A stretch of 64,000 nt of DNA from Acinetobacter apis. Lineage in GTDB: Bacteria > Pseudomonadota > Gammaproteobacteria > Pseudomonadales > Moraxellaceae. The position numbers were made by a program, and so were the translations under genes. Under the pieces are notes generated by a model. The model did no database searches. It was not told the origin of the DNA and saw only the letters and a list, made by a program, of their open reading frames with translations. This document shows positions 55,389 through 64,000 of the stretch, piece by piece. The stretch covers positions 1,302,001-1,366,000 of the forward strand of contig NZ_FZLN01000001.1 of NCBI RefSeq assembly GCF_900197575.1, written 5' to 3'. Positions within the stretch are counted from its first letter, which is position 1; each line of letters starts with the position of its first letter.

Positions 55389-57575
55389 ATGAAAGAGCAG
55401 ACGCCATATCATGAAGACCAAGAACTTGATAATAACAATTCAGAAAATACACATTTCAACGATATTCTTGAACAATATATCAGCCGTCGCGATTTAATCA
55501 AAAAAACAGCAAGTGGTGCAATTGCTTTAGCGATTGCAACATCAGCAACTGCAACCAGTATTCCATTTAGACATCCAAGACCGCATAAACATCGCCCAAC
55601 TGAATCAGGAACACGTCCTGAAAAACTTACATTCACACCTGTAGCTAAAAACAAACTAGATGTAGTGACTGTTCCTGAAGGGTATGATGTAAAAGTACTT
55701 TATCGTTTAGGTGATGCAATTCACCCAGCGTTAAATGATTGGGATGATAATAATATTCCATCGGGTCCAAGCTTCCAATTCCGTTCTGGCGACTGCCATG
55801 ATGGTATTCACTTCTTTGGTTTAAACTCAAGAACTAAACAAGTTGATGATCGTGTATCATCAGAAGGGTTGCTTGTCATGAACCATGAGTATATTAACCC
55901 GACTTTCCTACATCCAAAAGGACCGACCAAAGTAGATGGTCATCGCCCTGAAGATGAAGTCATCCGTGAAACCAATGCACACGGCGTATCGATTATTCAT
56001 ATTCGAAAAGATGATGCGACTCAAGATGTTAATTTGGTTAAACACTCTATTTTTAACCGTCGTATTACTGCAACAACTTTAATGCAATTTGAAGGCCCTG
56101 CTGCAGGTTCAAAACTTCTTGCAACTGCCTTTTCACCTAAAGGCGTTCGTACACGCGGTACACATAATAACTGTGGTAATGGTTATACTCCTTGGGGAAC
56201 TTACCTCACTACAGAAGAAAACTTTATTGGTTATTTCCAACGTTCTAAAGAAGACGATAACAAGCGTCCTGCACATGAAATCGCTGCACTTGCACGTTAT
56301 GGCTTAAAAGCAGGTTCAAGCTCTCGCTACGGCTGGGAATCTGCCGTTGGTAAATTACAACCACAAGACCTATATGATCGCTGGGTGGCTGATGTTAAAA
56401 AATCAAGCGAAAAGTTAGATTACCGTAATGGTCCAAATACTTTCGGTTGGATGGTTGAAATTGATCCATTTGATATCAAACACCACCCTGTAAAACGTAC
56501 TGCCTTAGGCCGTTTTGCACATGAAGATAGCGCATGCCGTGCTGTTGCAGGTCAACCACTTGCATTTTATATGGGTGATGACTCTCGTGGTGAATATATT
56601 TACAAGTATGTCTCAGACGCTGTATGGAATCCAAGAGATTCAAAAGGTGGCTATAAAGCTGGTGACAAATATATGAACCGAGGCCGTTTATATGTGGCGA
56701 AATTCAATCAAAACGGTACAGGTGAATGGATTGAATTAACCCATGGTAAAAATGGTTTAAATGCATCAAATAAAGTATATCCATTTACAAGCCAAGCTGA
56801 TGTTGTCACCTTTGCCCGTATGGCAGCAGATAGTGTGGGTGCAACTCGTATGGATCGTCCTGAATGGTGCAGTATTCATCCTGAAACAGGCGAAGTGTAT
56901 GTCACACTCACCAACAACTCAAACCGTGGTACCAATTACCCAACAGATGCAGCCAACCCACGTAATTATCAAGACCTTTATGGTGGTACAAAAACCCAAA
57001 AAGGTAATGTCAATGGGCATGTAATTCGATTTAAAGAAGTGAATGATCAAACCACTGCAACACGTTTTGAATGGGATATTTACCTATTTGGTGCAGAAGC
57101 TGGTATGAATCCAAACATTAACTTATCTGGATTAACAGACAACAATGACTTTTCAAGTCCAGATGGTATGGCTTTTGACTCACGCGGGATTTTGTGGCTT
57201 CAAACAGATGACAGTGCATATACTGATGTGACGAACTGCATGATGCTTGCTGCCCTACCAGGTTTTGTAGGTGATGGCACAACTGCAACCACAAGTAGTG
57301 GTCAGCTTACTCGTGTTGGTGCAAAAGTAAATGACAGCAACTTAAGACGTTTCTTAGTGGGTCCAAAAGAAGCTGAGATTACAGGAATTACTTTAACGCC
57401 AGACAATAAAGCAATTTTTGTCAATATTCAGCACCCAGGTGAAGAATCTGCAAGCTTTGATCAACCAAATAGCCATTGGCCTGCAACACAAGCCAATGCA
57501 GGTAATACAACAGCTCGTCCGCGTTCAGCAACCATTGTTATCACACGTAAAGACGGTGGTTTAATCGCAGGCTAA
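55389..57575 (+). CDS. phoX: PhoX-family phosphatase (Tat-exported)
   Basis: A 728-residue PhoX/DUF839 protein. The Tat signal is plain: SRRDLIKKTASGAIALAIAT with the arginine pair at 33-34, after a long acidic N-region of about 30 residues. PhoX marks are GLLVMNHEYINPTFLHP, GTHNNCGNGYTPWGTYLTTE, AHEDSACRAVAGQPLAFYMG (ligand region) and HPETGEVYVTLTNNSNRG near the C-terminus. PhoX is a calcium- and iron-dependent alkaline phosphatase active on phosphomonoesters. tatABC lies directly upstream and a PHO box precedes the gene, so export machinery and substrate are neighbours. Confidence 0.92.
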   Translation: MKEQTPYHEDQELDNNNSENTHFNDILEQYISRRDLIKKTASGAIALAIATSATATSIPFRHPRPHKHRPTESGTRPEKLTFTPVAKNKLDVVTVPEGYDVKVLYRLGDAIHPALNDWDDNNIPSGPSFQFRSGDCHDGIHFFGLNSRTKQVDDRVSSEGLLVMNHEYINPTFLHPKGPTKVDGHRPEDEVIRETNAHGVSIIHIRKDDATQDVNLVKHSIFNRRITATTLMQFEGPAAGSKLLATAFSPKGVRTRGTHNNCGNGYTPWGTYLTTEENFIGYFQRSKEDDNKRPAHEIAALARYGLKAGSSSRYGWESAVGKLQPQDLYDRWVADVKKSSEKLDYRNGPNTFGWMVEIDPFDIKHHPVKRTALGRFAHEDSACRAVAGQPLAFYMGDDSRGEYIYKYVSDAVWNPRDSKGGYKAGDKYMNRGRLYVAKFNQNGTGEWIELTHGKNGLNASNKVYPFTSQADVVTFARMAADSVGATRMDRPEWCSIHPETGEVYVTLTNNSNRGTNYPTDAANPRNYQDLYGGTKTQKGNVNGHVIRFKEVNDQTTATRFEWDIYLFGAEAGMNPNINLSGLTDNNDFSSPDGMAFDSRGILWLQTDDSAYTDVTNCMMLAALPGFVGDGTTATTSSGQLTRVGAKVNDSNLRRFLVGPKEAEITGITLTPDNKAIFVNIQHPGEESASFDQPNSHWPATQANAGNTTARPRSATIVITRKDGGLIAG

Positions 57576-57592
57576 TTGCATTAAAATGAATT

Positions 57593-57627
57593 GAATACCT
57601 CGTCTTTGTACGGGGTATTCTTTATTT
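57593..57627 (+). terminator. Terminator after phoX
   Basis: An 11-bp stem with one G-T wobble (57593-57603 with 57610-57620) around CTTTGT, followed by TTTATTT, 18 bases after the stop. Confidence 0.75.
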
Positions 57628-57789
57628 AAAGCCATGCTTATTTTAAATAAACCACAGTTATACTTTATGTTATTTCAATATTTTCACTATAAAAAATAAG
57701 TTTTAGATCATAATCACTACGGAAAAACTCACCATTTTTAATATTGTTCCGTTAAAATTGCCCTCACATGTTTGTTAAAAGGAATCATC

Positions 57790-58605
57790 ATGCTGGCCTA
57801 CCCCAATATCAATCCAATAGCTCTTGAGCTGGGTCCACTCAAAGTTCACTGGTATGGCATCATGTATCTATTGGCATTTTTATGTGCATGGGGACTTGCA
57901 ACCTATCGCGGACGGCAGCGCACTGGCTGGGGCTCAGAAATGATCTCTGACTTGATTTTCTATGGTGCATTGGGTGTTGTATTAGGCGGACGCATCGGCT
58001 ATGTGATTTTTTATGAGTTTGATAATTTCATTGCCAATCCACTTTGGTTATTCAAAGTTTGGACAGGTGGAATGAGCTTTCATGGTGGTTTTATTGGTGT
58101 CATGGTCGCCATGATATTATGGTGTCGTAAATACCAAAAAACGTGGTTTCAAACGATGGACTTTATTGCACCCTGTGTACCAACAGGCTTAATGTTCGGA
58201 CGAATTGGTAACTTCATTGGTGGTGAGCTATATGGCCGTGAAGTAGTTGATCCCAACTATCCATTTGGTATGATCTTCCCGACAGACCCATTGCAATTGG
58301 TACGCCATCCTTCACAAATTTATCAAGCACTGTGTGAAGGTCTATTACTGTTTATTATTTTGTGGTGGTTTAGTTCCAAGCCGCGCCCACGTATGGCTGT
58401 ATCTGCCCTCTTCTTAATGGGCTATGGGCTTGCACGCTTCGTAATGGAATTTTTCCGCGAACCAGATGCCGACCAAGGATTTGTATTACTCGGTTGGATG
58501 ACCAAAGGACAATTGCTCTCTTTCCCAATGATTATTATTGGAATTTTAGTTCTTGTTTGGGCATATAAACGTCCGATTTATGATTGGGGACCACAAAAAA
58601 ACTAA
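57790..58605 (+). CDS. lgt: Prolipoprotein diacylglyceryl transferase
   Basis: The first enzyme of lipoprotein maturation, in the inner membrane; it would act on the several lipoproteins in this window. About 271 residues with seven helices. AAAGGA lies 7 bases before ATG 57790, so the open frame from 57772 is not used. Signatures are [38 protein letters not shown] and the [17 protein letters not shown] core with key Arg and Glu, then [17 protein letters not shown] hairpin terminator follows. Confidence 0.96.
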   Translation: MLAYPNINPIALELGPLKVHWYGIMYLLAFLCAWGLATYRGRQRTGWGSEMISDLIFYGALGVVLGGRIGYVIFYEFDNFIANPLWLFKVWTGGMSFHGGFIGVMVAMILWCRKYQKTWFQTMDFIAPCVPTGLMFGRIGNFIGGELYGREVVDPNYPFGMIFPTDPLQLVRHPSQIYQALCEGLLLFIILWWFSSKPRPRMAVSALFLMGYGLARFVMEFFREPDADQGFVLLGWMTKGQLLSFPMIIIGILVLVWAYKRPIYDWGPQKN

Positions 58606-58611
58606 CCCAAT

Positions 58612-58637
58612 AAAAGAGGCGTTTGCCTCTTTTTTTA
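58612..58637 (+). terminator. Terminator after lgt
   Basis: AAAAGAGGC at 58612-58620 pairs perfectly with GCCTCTTTT at 58625-58633 around a GTTT loop, then a T run. Confidence 0.88.
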
Positions 58638-58676
58638 TGGTAAGATTTGGGCTAAAAGGTGCGCTCAGATAACGTT

Positions 58677-59045
58677 ATGCTTGAATTTTGGTTTAATCAA
58701 ACCACCTCCATCTCACACAAACTTACCTTGCTTTTCATTGCCATCGCAATTGCAGTGACGTTGTATGTCATCCATCCCATGCCTTACCAATTAATTTTGC
58801 TTTTTGTTGCAACCGGTATTGTCTTTTTAATATGTCGTATGTGTCAGATTCATCTCATTCAAGGTGATCGAACCCGACCATTACAACGTATTTTTATGTG
58901 GATTCCTTTGGCATTACTTGCTGCAATTATTTTTACTAAAGCTATGGATCATTTATTAGAATGGGGTGTGCAAGGCATTGCTTTTATGATTATAACGATT
59001 TGCATATTTTCTATGCATATTCTATTTAAAAAGCCGTCAGCATAA
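58677..59045 (+). CDS. Small integral membrane protein of unknown function
   Basis: A 122-residue protein with three to four hydrophobic helices (LTLLFIAIAIAVTLYVIHPM, LILLFVATGIVFLICRMC, MWIPLALLAAIIFTKAMD, GIAFMIITICIFSMHILF). No signature motif is recognised; one loop is polar (HLIQGDRTRPLQR). ATG 58677 is preferred to a GTG at 58659. The next gene, another small membrane protein, starts 2 bases after its stop, so they are probably co-translated and may work together. Confidence 0.65.
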   Translation: MLEFWFNQTTSISHKLTLLFIAIAIAVTLYVIHPMPYQLILLFVATGIVFLICRMCQIHLIQGDRTRPLQRIFMWIPLALLAAIIFTKAMDHLLEWGVQGIAFMIITICIFSMHILFKKPSA

Positions 59046-59047
59046 AT

Positions 59048-59392
59048 ATGCTTTTAAATACATTACAATCAACAAAAAATATTAAACTGATTACTGTTTT
59101 TATCTGTTTTTGCATTATTATTGCATTGCAAAATATAATGCCTTTAACCCGTGTTTGGATCGTGATCAGTGTCTTTACAGGGCTCAGCATACATGGTTAT
59201 GTGGTATTGCAACGGCGCTTAAAATTTTTGCCACGTTATGGCTTAATTGTGCTGCCAATTATTATACTGATCTTGCTTAATGTTGTGATAAAGACACATT
59301 ATCTTATATTAAGTATACAAGCTGTATCGTTCATGGTGCTTGGGTTCACCTTAATCACCACATTTGTATCACGTAGCCCAAGACATCACTGA
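59048..59392 (+). CDS. Small integral membrane protein of unknown function, partner of the previous gene
   Basis: A 114-residue protein with about four hydrophobic helices (LITVFICFCIIIALQNIM, VWIVISVFTGLSIHGYVVL, YGLIVLPIIILILLNVVI, YLILSIQAVSFMVLGFTL) separated by short basic loops (QRRLKFLPR and RSPRHH at the C-terminus). Not recognised. Immediate neighbour of another membrane protein on the same strand and 60 bases before thyA. Confidence 0.6.
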   Translation: MLLNTLQSTKNIKLITVFICFCIIIALQNIMPLTRVWIVISVFTGLSIHGYVVLQRRLKFLPRYGLIVLPIIILILLNVVIKTHYLILSIQAVSFMVLGFTLITTFVSRSPRHH

Positions 59393-59452
59393 TGTCATAT
59401 ACCGTCATTCAAGCAATTCCTATTTTATTTATACACTTCCTCGAGGCACTTT

Positions 59453-60295
59453 ATGCAAACATATCTTGATCTATTGCAACACATATTAGACAACGGTGGA
59501 GATAAAGGTGACCGTACAGGAACAGGAACGCGCTCAGTATTTGGATATCAAATGCGTTTTGATTTATCAAAAGGCTTTCCTTTGCTCACCACAAAAAAAG
59601 TGCATTTCCGCTCAATTGCCATTGAGCTGTTTTGGTTTTTGAAAGGTGATACCCATGTACAATATTTAAAAGACCATAAAGTTTCTATTTGGGATGAATG
59701 GGCAACTAAAGAGCAAACAGCACGCTTTAACCGTCCTGAGGGAGAGCTTGGTCCTGTCTATGGTCATCAATGGCGTAATTTTGGTGCAACACAAAATACC
59801 GATGGCAGTTATCAAAAAGATGGTTTTGATCAAATTTCATGGCTGATTGAGGAAATCAAAAATAATCCCAACTCGCGCCGATTAATTATTTCAGGATGGA
59901 ATCCAAATGAGGCAGGTCAAGTTGCACTGCCGCCTTGTCATACCCTATTTCAGTTTTTTGTTCATAATAATAAATTATCATGCCAGCTGTATCAGCGCAG
60001 TGCAGATGTATTCTTAGGTGTTCCATTTAATATTGCAAGTTATGCACTACTGACCCATATGGTGGCGCAAGTGTGTAATTTAGATGTAGGAGATTTTATT
60101 TGGACCGGTGGAGACACTCATTTATATGCCAATCACATGGAACAAGCACAACTACAACTGAGTCGTGAACCAATGCCATTGTGTCAAATTCAACTCAACC
60201 CTGACATTAAAAATATTTTTGATTTTTCTTTTGAAGATATTCAAATTGTGAATTATCAATCTCACCCAACAATTAAAGCACCGGTGGCTGTATGA
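59453..60295 (+). CDS. thyA: Thymidylate synthase
   Basis: It methylates dUMP to dTMP with methylene-tetrahydrofolate, releasing dihydrofolate. 280 residues, a little longer than the 264 of E. coli because of an insertion after residue ~85 (the region with [20 protein letters not shown]). The catalytic cysteine is Cys162 in [20 protein letters not shown], followed by [19 protein letters not shown]. The stop overlaps the folA start by four bases, so both are translated together, matching their shared folate chemistry. Confidence 0.96.
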   Translation: MQTYLDLLQHILDNGGDKGDRTGTGTRSVFGYQMRFDLSKGFPLLTTKKVHFRSIAIELFWFLKGDTHVQYLKDHKVSIWDEWATKEQTARFNRPEGELGPVYGHQWRNFGATQNTDGSYQKDGFDQISWLIEEIKNNPNSRRLIISGWNPNEAGQVALPPCHTLFQFFVHNNKLSCQLYQRSADVFLGVPFNIASYALLTHMVAQVCNLDVGDFIWTGGDTHLYANHMEQAQLQLSREPMPLCQIQLNPDIKNIFDFSFEDIQIVNYQSHPTIKAPVAV

Positions 60296-60807
60296 GTTTT
60301 CAAGGTATAGAAATTGTGCATGTTGTAGCAATGGATCGACAACACTGTATTGGTAAAAATAATAGTTTACCTTGGTACATTCCCGAAGATTTGAAACACT
60401 TCAAGGAAATCACGCAAGGTGGTGTGGTGGTCATGGGTCGAAAAACCCTAGAATCAATGGGTCGACGCCTGCCTAAACGTGTGAATTGGGTGATTACACG
60501 CGATCAAGAGTGGCAATTTGATGATGTGCATGTAGGTTACCGTATTGATGATGTGCTGTCTAAAGCGATGAATGACGCAAAAGACAGTGAAAAACCAAAC
60601 AGTATCTTTATTATTGGTGGTGGTGAAATTTTTAAACAAACCTTAGATATTGCTGATCGTTTAGAGTTAACACATGTCGACTTTACAGTAGAAGATGGTG
60701 AAGCATTTTACCCTGCACTGCCTGATCGCTTTAAAAAAGTTGCAAGTACCACTCATTTTAATGCTGATGCTCAGATTGAGTTTGAATTTGCCACATATAA
60801 AAAGTAA
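60292..60807 (+). CDS. folA: Dihydrofolate reductase
   Basis: A 171-residue NADPH-dependent reductase that regenerates tetrahydrofolate after ThyA and is the trimethoprim target. Motifs are [20 protein letters not shown], then [14 protein letters not shown] with the active-site Asp33, [20 protein letters not shown] and [20 protein letters not shown]. Translationally coupled to thyA. Confidence 0.95.
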   Translation: MSFQGIEIVHVVAMDRQHCIGKNNSLPWYIPEDLKHFKEITQGGVVVMGRKTLESMGRRLPKRVNWVITRDQEWQFDDVHVGYRIDDVLSKAMNDAKDSEKPNSIFIIGGGEIFKQTLDIADRLELTHVDFTVEDGEAFYPALPDRFKKVASTTHFNADAQIEFEFATYKK

Positions 60808-60835
60808 TCTTAAAACCAATTAAAATAATAATGCG

Positions 60836-61921
60836 ATGACTATGCCTCAAGACCAGCTAATTTCACATTTAACCACGCTTGGAATGGGGCTATTTTACTT
60901 GGCGCTCAGTTTATCTGTATCTGCGTTTAGTATTTGGTTTTCATTGGCTTTATGGGTGCAGTTGCCGCTTGGTAAAATTCTTACGCTGTTACTGATTGCG
61001 CTATGGATTATTTTTTCACTCAGTGTGCTTGGCATTTATTTTACTCAATTATTTGTACATCGACCGATTAGCCTGCTCATTTATGTTGTTGTCGCAATAA
61101 TAGGATTATGTTGGTATTTTAGTTTAACCCCTAAACAAGATCGGGTATGGAGCCCTGAAGTTGAAAAAATACTGACCTATGAAAAACAAGGTCCATGGAT
61201 AACGCTCAATAATGTTCGTAATTTCAGATGGCATGATGATGGAAGCTATGACATACATTGGGAAAAACGAAGCTTTAATTTAAACGAAATTAAAGGGGTC
61301 AATTTAATAGCCTCATATTGGATGGGACCGCAAATTGCACATACGCTAGTCAGCTTTGATTTTGAACATCAACAGCCGATTGTGTTCTCTCTTGAAATTC
61401 GTAAAGAAAAAAATGAATCGTTCTCAGCCATTGGTGGTTTTTTTCGTCAGTTTGAACTGTCGTTGGTTGCTGCAGATGAAAAAGATATTATTTATACACG
61501 CAGCAATATTCGTAAAGAAAAAGTATATTTCTTTCCTGTTCGTATTCCAAAACAAGAAATACGACATTTGTTTTTGGCTTATTTAGATACAGCAGATCAG
61601 TTAAAACAATCTCCTGCGTGGTACAACACCCTTACAAGTAACTGTACCACCATTATTTTTGATATGGCACAAGCCATTCACCCCAATCAGTTACCCAAAG
61701 ATTATCGAATTTTGATGTCAGGTTATTTACCCAATTATCTATATGATAGCGGTGCATTAAATCGGCAATGGGACATTAAAACTTGGTACAACCATGCTTA
61801 TATCAATCCACGCACTGCTCATTTTTCTGAACACACAGACCAAAGTAGTGAAGCTTTTTCACAGCAAATACGTGCGGGTTTACCGACTGCATCACGAACA
61901 AATAACATGCTCAAACAATAA
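60836..61921 (+). CDS. DUF4105 membrane protein
   Basis: A 361-residue protein with three N-terminal helices (MGLFYLALSLSVSAFSIW, ILTLLLIALWIIFSLSVLGI, LLIYVVVAIIGLCWYF) and a long periplasmic domain that fits DUF4105/Lnb N-terminal domain: the conserved YNTLTSNCTTIIFDMA with its cysteine, and the preceding YTRSNIRKEKVYFFPVRIPK. Such proteins are membrane-bound and of unsettled function; a cysteine-peptidase-like fold has been suggested for the family in my recollection. ATG 60836 and ATG 60842 are both possible starts. Confidence 0.8.
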   Translation: MTMPQDQLISHLTTLGMGLFYLALSLSVSAFSIWFSLALWVQLPLGKILTLLLIALWIIFSLSVLGIYFTQLFVHRPISLLIYVVVAIIGLCWYFSLTPKQDRVWSPEVEKILTYEKQGPWITLNNVRNFRWHDDGSYDIHWEKRSFNLNEIKGVNLIASYWMGPQIAHTLVSFDFEHQQPIVFSLEIRKEKNESFSAIGGFFRQFELSLVAADEKDIIYTRSNIRKEKVYFFPVRIPKQEIRHLFLAYLDTADQLKQSPAWYNTLTSNCTTIIFDMAQAIHPNQLPKDYRILMSGYLPNYLYDSGALNRQWDIKTWYNHAYINPRTAHFSEHTDQSSEAFSQQIRAGLPTASRTNNMLKQ

Positions 61922-61991
61922 CATTTTATCCTTTGATTTTGCCCATAAAAGGAGATAACTTACTGTAATTCATTCCATAATGAGCAAAACA

Positions 61992-62510
61992 ATGAATAAA
62001 AATATAACAATGAGTATAATTACAAGCCTTCTCATTGTCGCTTGTTCAAAACAAGAATCTGCACCACATACCCATACTGAACCAACAGCTTCAGCCCAAA
62101 CATCAACACATACAGCTTCTGAAACAGCTGCATCTGTAGATTTAGTGACAGCCAGCCACATTACACCAACCACGCATGTCACCAGTTGGCATGGTGAATA
62201 CACAGGGACATTGCCTTGTGCTGACTGTGATGGCATTAAAACAGAGTTGTTTTTATTTAAAAATCGAACTTATAAGCTTAAAAATGTTTATCTCGGTAAA
62301 TCAGAACGACCTCTCATTGTAGAAGGTAAGCTGAGTTTAAAAAATGATGAATTTACCATTATTACCCTTTACCACCAAAATGAAAAAACCATGTATCAAG
62401 TGCGAGGAAATCAACTGATTGCACTTGATCAAGAGGGACATGAAATAGAGGGTGCACTTGCTTCACAGTATGTGTTGGAAAAGGTAAAACCTGTGCCGCG
62501 TGAAGTCTAA
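61992..62510 (+). CDS. NlpE-like lipoprotein
   Basis: An envelope lipoprotein of about 172 residues. MNKNITMSIITSLLIVACSK gives lipobox Ile-Val-Ala-Cys. A Thr/His/Ala-rich linker is followed by the NlpE core WHGEYTGTLPCADCDGIKTE with its CxxC, then LKNVYLGKSERPLIVEGKL and YQVRGNQLIALDQEG. NlpE senses lipoprotein and copper stress and signals to Cpx in E. coli; no Cpx genes are here. ATG 61980 and 62010 are alternative starts. A good Shine-Dalgarno (AAAAGGAG, 61947-61954) lies 25 bases before 61980, too far to be normal, so the start is uncertain. Confidence 0.8.
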   Translation: MNKNITMSIITSLLIVACSKQESAPHTHTEPTASAQTSTHTASETAASVDLVTASHITPTTHVTSWHGEYTGTLPCADCDGIKTELFLFKNRTYKLKNVYLGKSERPLIVEGKLSLKNDEFTIITLYHQNEKTMYQVRGNQLIALDQEGHEIEGALASQYVLEKVKPVPREV

Positions 62511-62657
62511 CGTGATTTTCAAACACCGTTTACTTTAAATGCGAGCAATTAAAATCAGCACTGTGATTCTTTTGTTAATAAGCTCTGCCAATTTATTTAA
62601 ATCTTATAAATGAGCGTATATCATAAGTTTAAATCCATCATGTAAATTGAGATAAAA

Positions 62658-63176
62658 ATGCAACAGGCAATGTTTGGCGGTGGCTGTTTTTGGTGTATTG
62701 AATCGGTTCTTTTAGAGTTAAAAGGCGTGCTTCATGTCGAAAATGGCTATGCAGGCGGTAAAACACTCAACCCAACTTACGAAGAAGTATGTACAGGGAC
62801 CACTGAGCATGCTGAAGTCGTTCTTGTTGAGTTTGATGAAACTGTTATTCAGTACCAAGATCTATTGAATGTATTTTTTGGTATGCATGACCCAACCACA
62901 TTAAATCGTCAAGGCAATGATATTGGCACACAATATCGCTCGGTGATTTTTTATTATGATGAAGCGCAAAAGCAAACAGCTGAGCACATGATTCAGGAAT
63001 TAAAAGCTGAAGGGTTAAACGTAGTTACTCAACTTGACCCTGTGCCAACGTATTACAAAGCAGAAGAGTACCATCAAAACTTCTTTGCTAAAAACCCAAC
63101 ACAAGGTTATTGCAACTTTGCGATCCCACCAAAACTTAATAAACTACGTCAAAAATTTCAATCTTTACTCAAGTAG
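62658..63176 (+). CDS. msrA: Peptide methionine-S-sulfoxide reductase MsrA
   Basis: It repairs oxidised methionine, S-epimer, in proteins. 172 residues starting [20 protein letters not shown] with the catalytic Cys10. [31 protein letters not shown] and [20 protein letters not shown] are the conserved core, and [18 protein letters not shown] contains the C-terminal resolving region (one cysteine there). A bidirectional terminator follows before exbD. Confidence 0.95.
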   Translation: MQQAMFGGGCFWCIESVLLELKGVLHVENGYAGGKTLNPTYEEVCTGTTEHAEVVLVEFDETVIQYQDLLNVFFGMHDPTTLNRQGNDIGTQYRSVIFYYDEAQKQTAEHMIQELKAEGLNVVTQLDPVPTYYKAEEYHQNFFAKNPTQGYCNFAIPPKLNKLRQKFQSLLK

Positions 63177-63184
63177 TTTTAATA

Positions 63185-63213
63185 AAAAAACCCATCTAAA
63201 GATGGGTTTTTTT
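63185..63213. terminator. Bidirectional terminator between msrA and exbD
   Basis: AAAAAACCCATC at 63185-63196 pairs with GATGGGTTTTTT at 63201-63212 around a TAAA loop; flanking A and T runs serve both convergent genes. Confidence 0.9.
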
Positions 63214-63229
63214 ATGCCAAAGCATCGAA

Positions 63230-63634
63230 TTAGTTTTCACTAACAAATGATAAATCGCTCAGTCCAGCTTCACTTGCACGTGACATGACTTGGGCAACAG
63301 TGTCATAACGTGACTCTTTGTCTGCACGCAGTTGCACTGTTGGCTTTTGCTCAGCCTGTCCTGCTTCTTGGAAACGGGTTGCTAGCTCTTGCAATGAAAT
63401 CATTTGATCATTCCATGCCACCTCACCTTTTGCATTAATACTAATAGTGATTGCTTTGGGTGGCGGTGTGGTCATTTCCGCTGTTGTTTTGGGTAAAGTC
63501 AACGGAATTGATGGATTTGCAACTGTTGTCGTGACTAAAAAGATAATCATGAGCACCAACATAATATCGATCAATGGAATGAGATTCATCTCATTCATTC
63601 CAGAATCGTGATCTTCACCCAATTGAAAACCCAT
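63230..63634 (-). CDS. exbD: Biopolymer transport protein ExbD
   Basis: A 134-residue stator subunit of the TonB energy system. One N-terminal helix (NLIPLIDIMLVLMIIFLVTT) contains Asp23, the conserved proton-path aspartate, followed by a periplasmic domain (TISINAKGEVAWNDQMISLQ, LRADKESRYDTVAQVM). The start overlaps the exbB stop by one base (TAATG). It would power the two TonB-dependent receptors in this window among others. tonB itself is not seen here. Confidence 0.92.
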   Translation of the reverse strand: MGFQLGEDHDSGMNEMNLIPLIDIMLVLMIIFLVTTTVANPSIPLTLPKTTAEMTTPPPKAITISINAKGEVAWNDQMISLQELATRFQEAGQAEQKPTVQLRADKESRYDTVAQVMSRASEAGLSDLSFVSEN

Positions 63635-64000
63635 TACGATTGACCTCCAGCAGATGGTTTAGTTTCAAGCATTGTGTCAATTAACAAATGATGTGCTTGA
63701 TCTTGTAAAGCATGTCCTAATGCACGGTTTGCGCGTAAACAGATGTTATAAGCAAGCACTGCAGGAATTGCAACAGCTAAGCCAAGCCCTGTCATAATTA
63801 GTGACTCACCCACAGGAAGTGCAACTTGTGCTAAACCTGCTTGACCGCTACTTCCCACTGCAACCAACGCATGGAAAATCCCCCAAACCGTACCAAATAA
63901 ACCAATAAATGGTGCAATTGAAGCAATGGTTCCAAGCACAGGTACAAATTTGTCTGCTGATGTTTTTTGGTCAGAGATTTGACGCAATAATGCTTGTTCT
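63634..64000 (-). CDS. exbB: Biopolymer transport protein ExbB, C-terminal part (cut by window edge)
   Basis: The reading frame enters from the window edge and ends at 63634-63636, about 121 residues. FVPVLGTIASIAPFIGLFGT followed by VWGIFHALVAVG, and LALGESLIMTGLGLAVAIPA-like segments (GESLIMTGLGLAVAIPAVLA), are the second and third helices of the MotA/TolQ/ExbB family, containing the conserved Thr/Pro positions. The genes are translationally coupled to exbD. Confidence 0.9.
   Translation of the reverse strand, partial: EQALLRQISDQKTSADKFVPVLGTIASIAPFIGLFGTVWGIFHALVAVGSSGQAGLAQVALPVGESLIMTGLGLAVAIPAVLAYNICLRANRALGHALQDQAHHLLIDTMLETKPSAGGQS

Noticed and set aside
1..64000. CRISPR arrays, tRNA or rRNA genes
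   Set aside because: No regularly spaced repeats and no tRNA- or rRNA-like sequences were found by reading through the intergenic regions; a scan with a covariance model could still find a small RNA.

Overview
The window reads as chromosomal DNA of a gamma-proteobacterium of the Moraxellaceae, most likely Acinetobacter. The base composition is AT-rich. There is an ADC-like class C beta-lactamase, a PiuA/PiuC iron-uptake pair, a metX-metW pair whose start and sequence resemble the Acinetobacter form, a tig-clpP-clpX cluster and a TonB-dependent receptor with an Acinetobacter-like N-terminus. This assignment rests on recalled family resemblance, not on a search. Nearly all of the window is ordinary core genome, densely packed, with clear hairpin terminators between many units.

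Layout. 1-3.4 kb: the N-terminal part of a luciferase-like flavin monooxygenase, divergent from a TonB-dependent receptor. 3.6-5.0 kb: gdhA. 5.1-9.3 kb: a copper locus made of a heavy-metal two-component system, two CopC-like proteins and CopD, with two good CusR-type palindromes. 9.3-11.1 kb: an SGNH hydrolase and a secreted protein of unknown function. 11.2-16.5 kb: an AT-rich accessory block of two genes, a CoiA-like zinc-finger nuclease and a 1408-residue NACHT/STAND-like NTPase with a C-terminal PD-(D/E)xK-like domain. It sits directly upstream of dusA, a known integration hot spot, and is the best candidate here for an undescribed (probably anti-phage) system. 16.7-29.2 kb: dusA, pnuC, a HIT protein, tcdA, tatD, two RsiV-like lipoproteins, prfC, prc, nagZ and proA. 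29.4-31.2 kb: a 918-bp tandem duplication carrying two near-identical lipoprotein genes. 31.4-39.5 kb: ackA-pta, class I fumarase, three DUF2059 paralogues and ampC. 39.5-43.0 kb: clpX, clpP and tig on the minus strand. 43.4-47.8 kb: Fur-box-preceded piuA, piuC and an FMN-dependent hydroxy-acid dehydrogenase. 48-52.8 kb: leuA, metX-metW, a Sel1-repeat protein and rdgB. 52.8-57.6 kb: an AEC transporter, tatABC, and a Tat-exported PhoX phosphatase preceded by a PHO box. 57.8-64 kb: lgt, two small membrane proteins, thyA-folA, a DUF4105 protein, an NlpE-like lipoprotein, msrA, exbD and the C-terminal part of exbB.

How the genes work together. Several local circuits can be read from the DNA. CusR-type boxes lie before the copper regulator and before the second copC. 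Two Fur-like boxes lie before piuA. A PHO box lies before phoX, whose product needs the TatABC translocon encoded immediately upstream. AckA-Pta form the acetate pathway. ThyA-FolA couple dTMP synthesis to dihydrofolate recycling. MetX-MetW act in methionine synthesis. Tig, ClpP and ClpX handle protein folding and turnover. ExbB/ExbD would help energise TonB-dependent uptake through the two receptors. No rRNA, tRNA, CRISPR array, insertion sequence or integrase gene was recognised.
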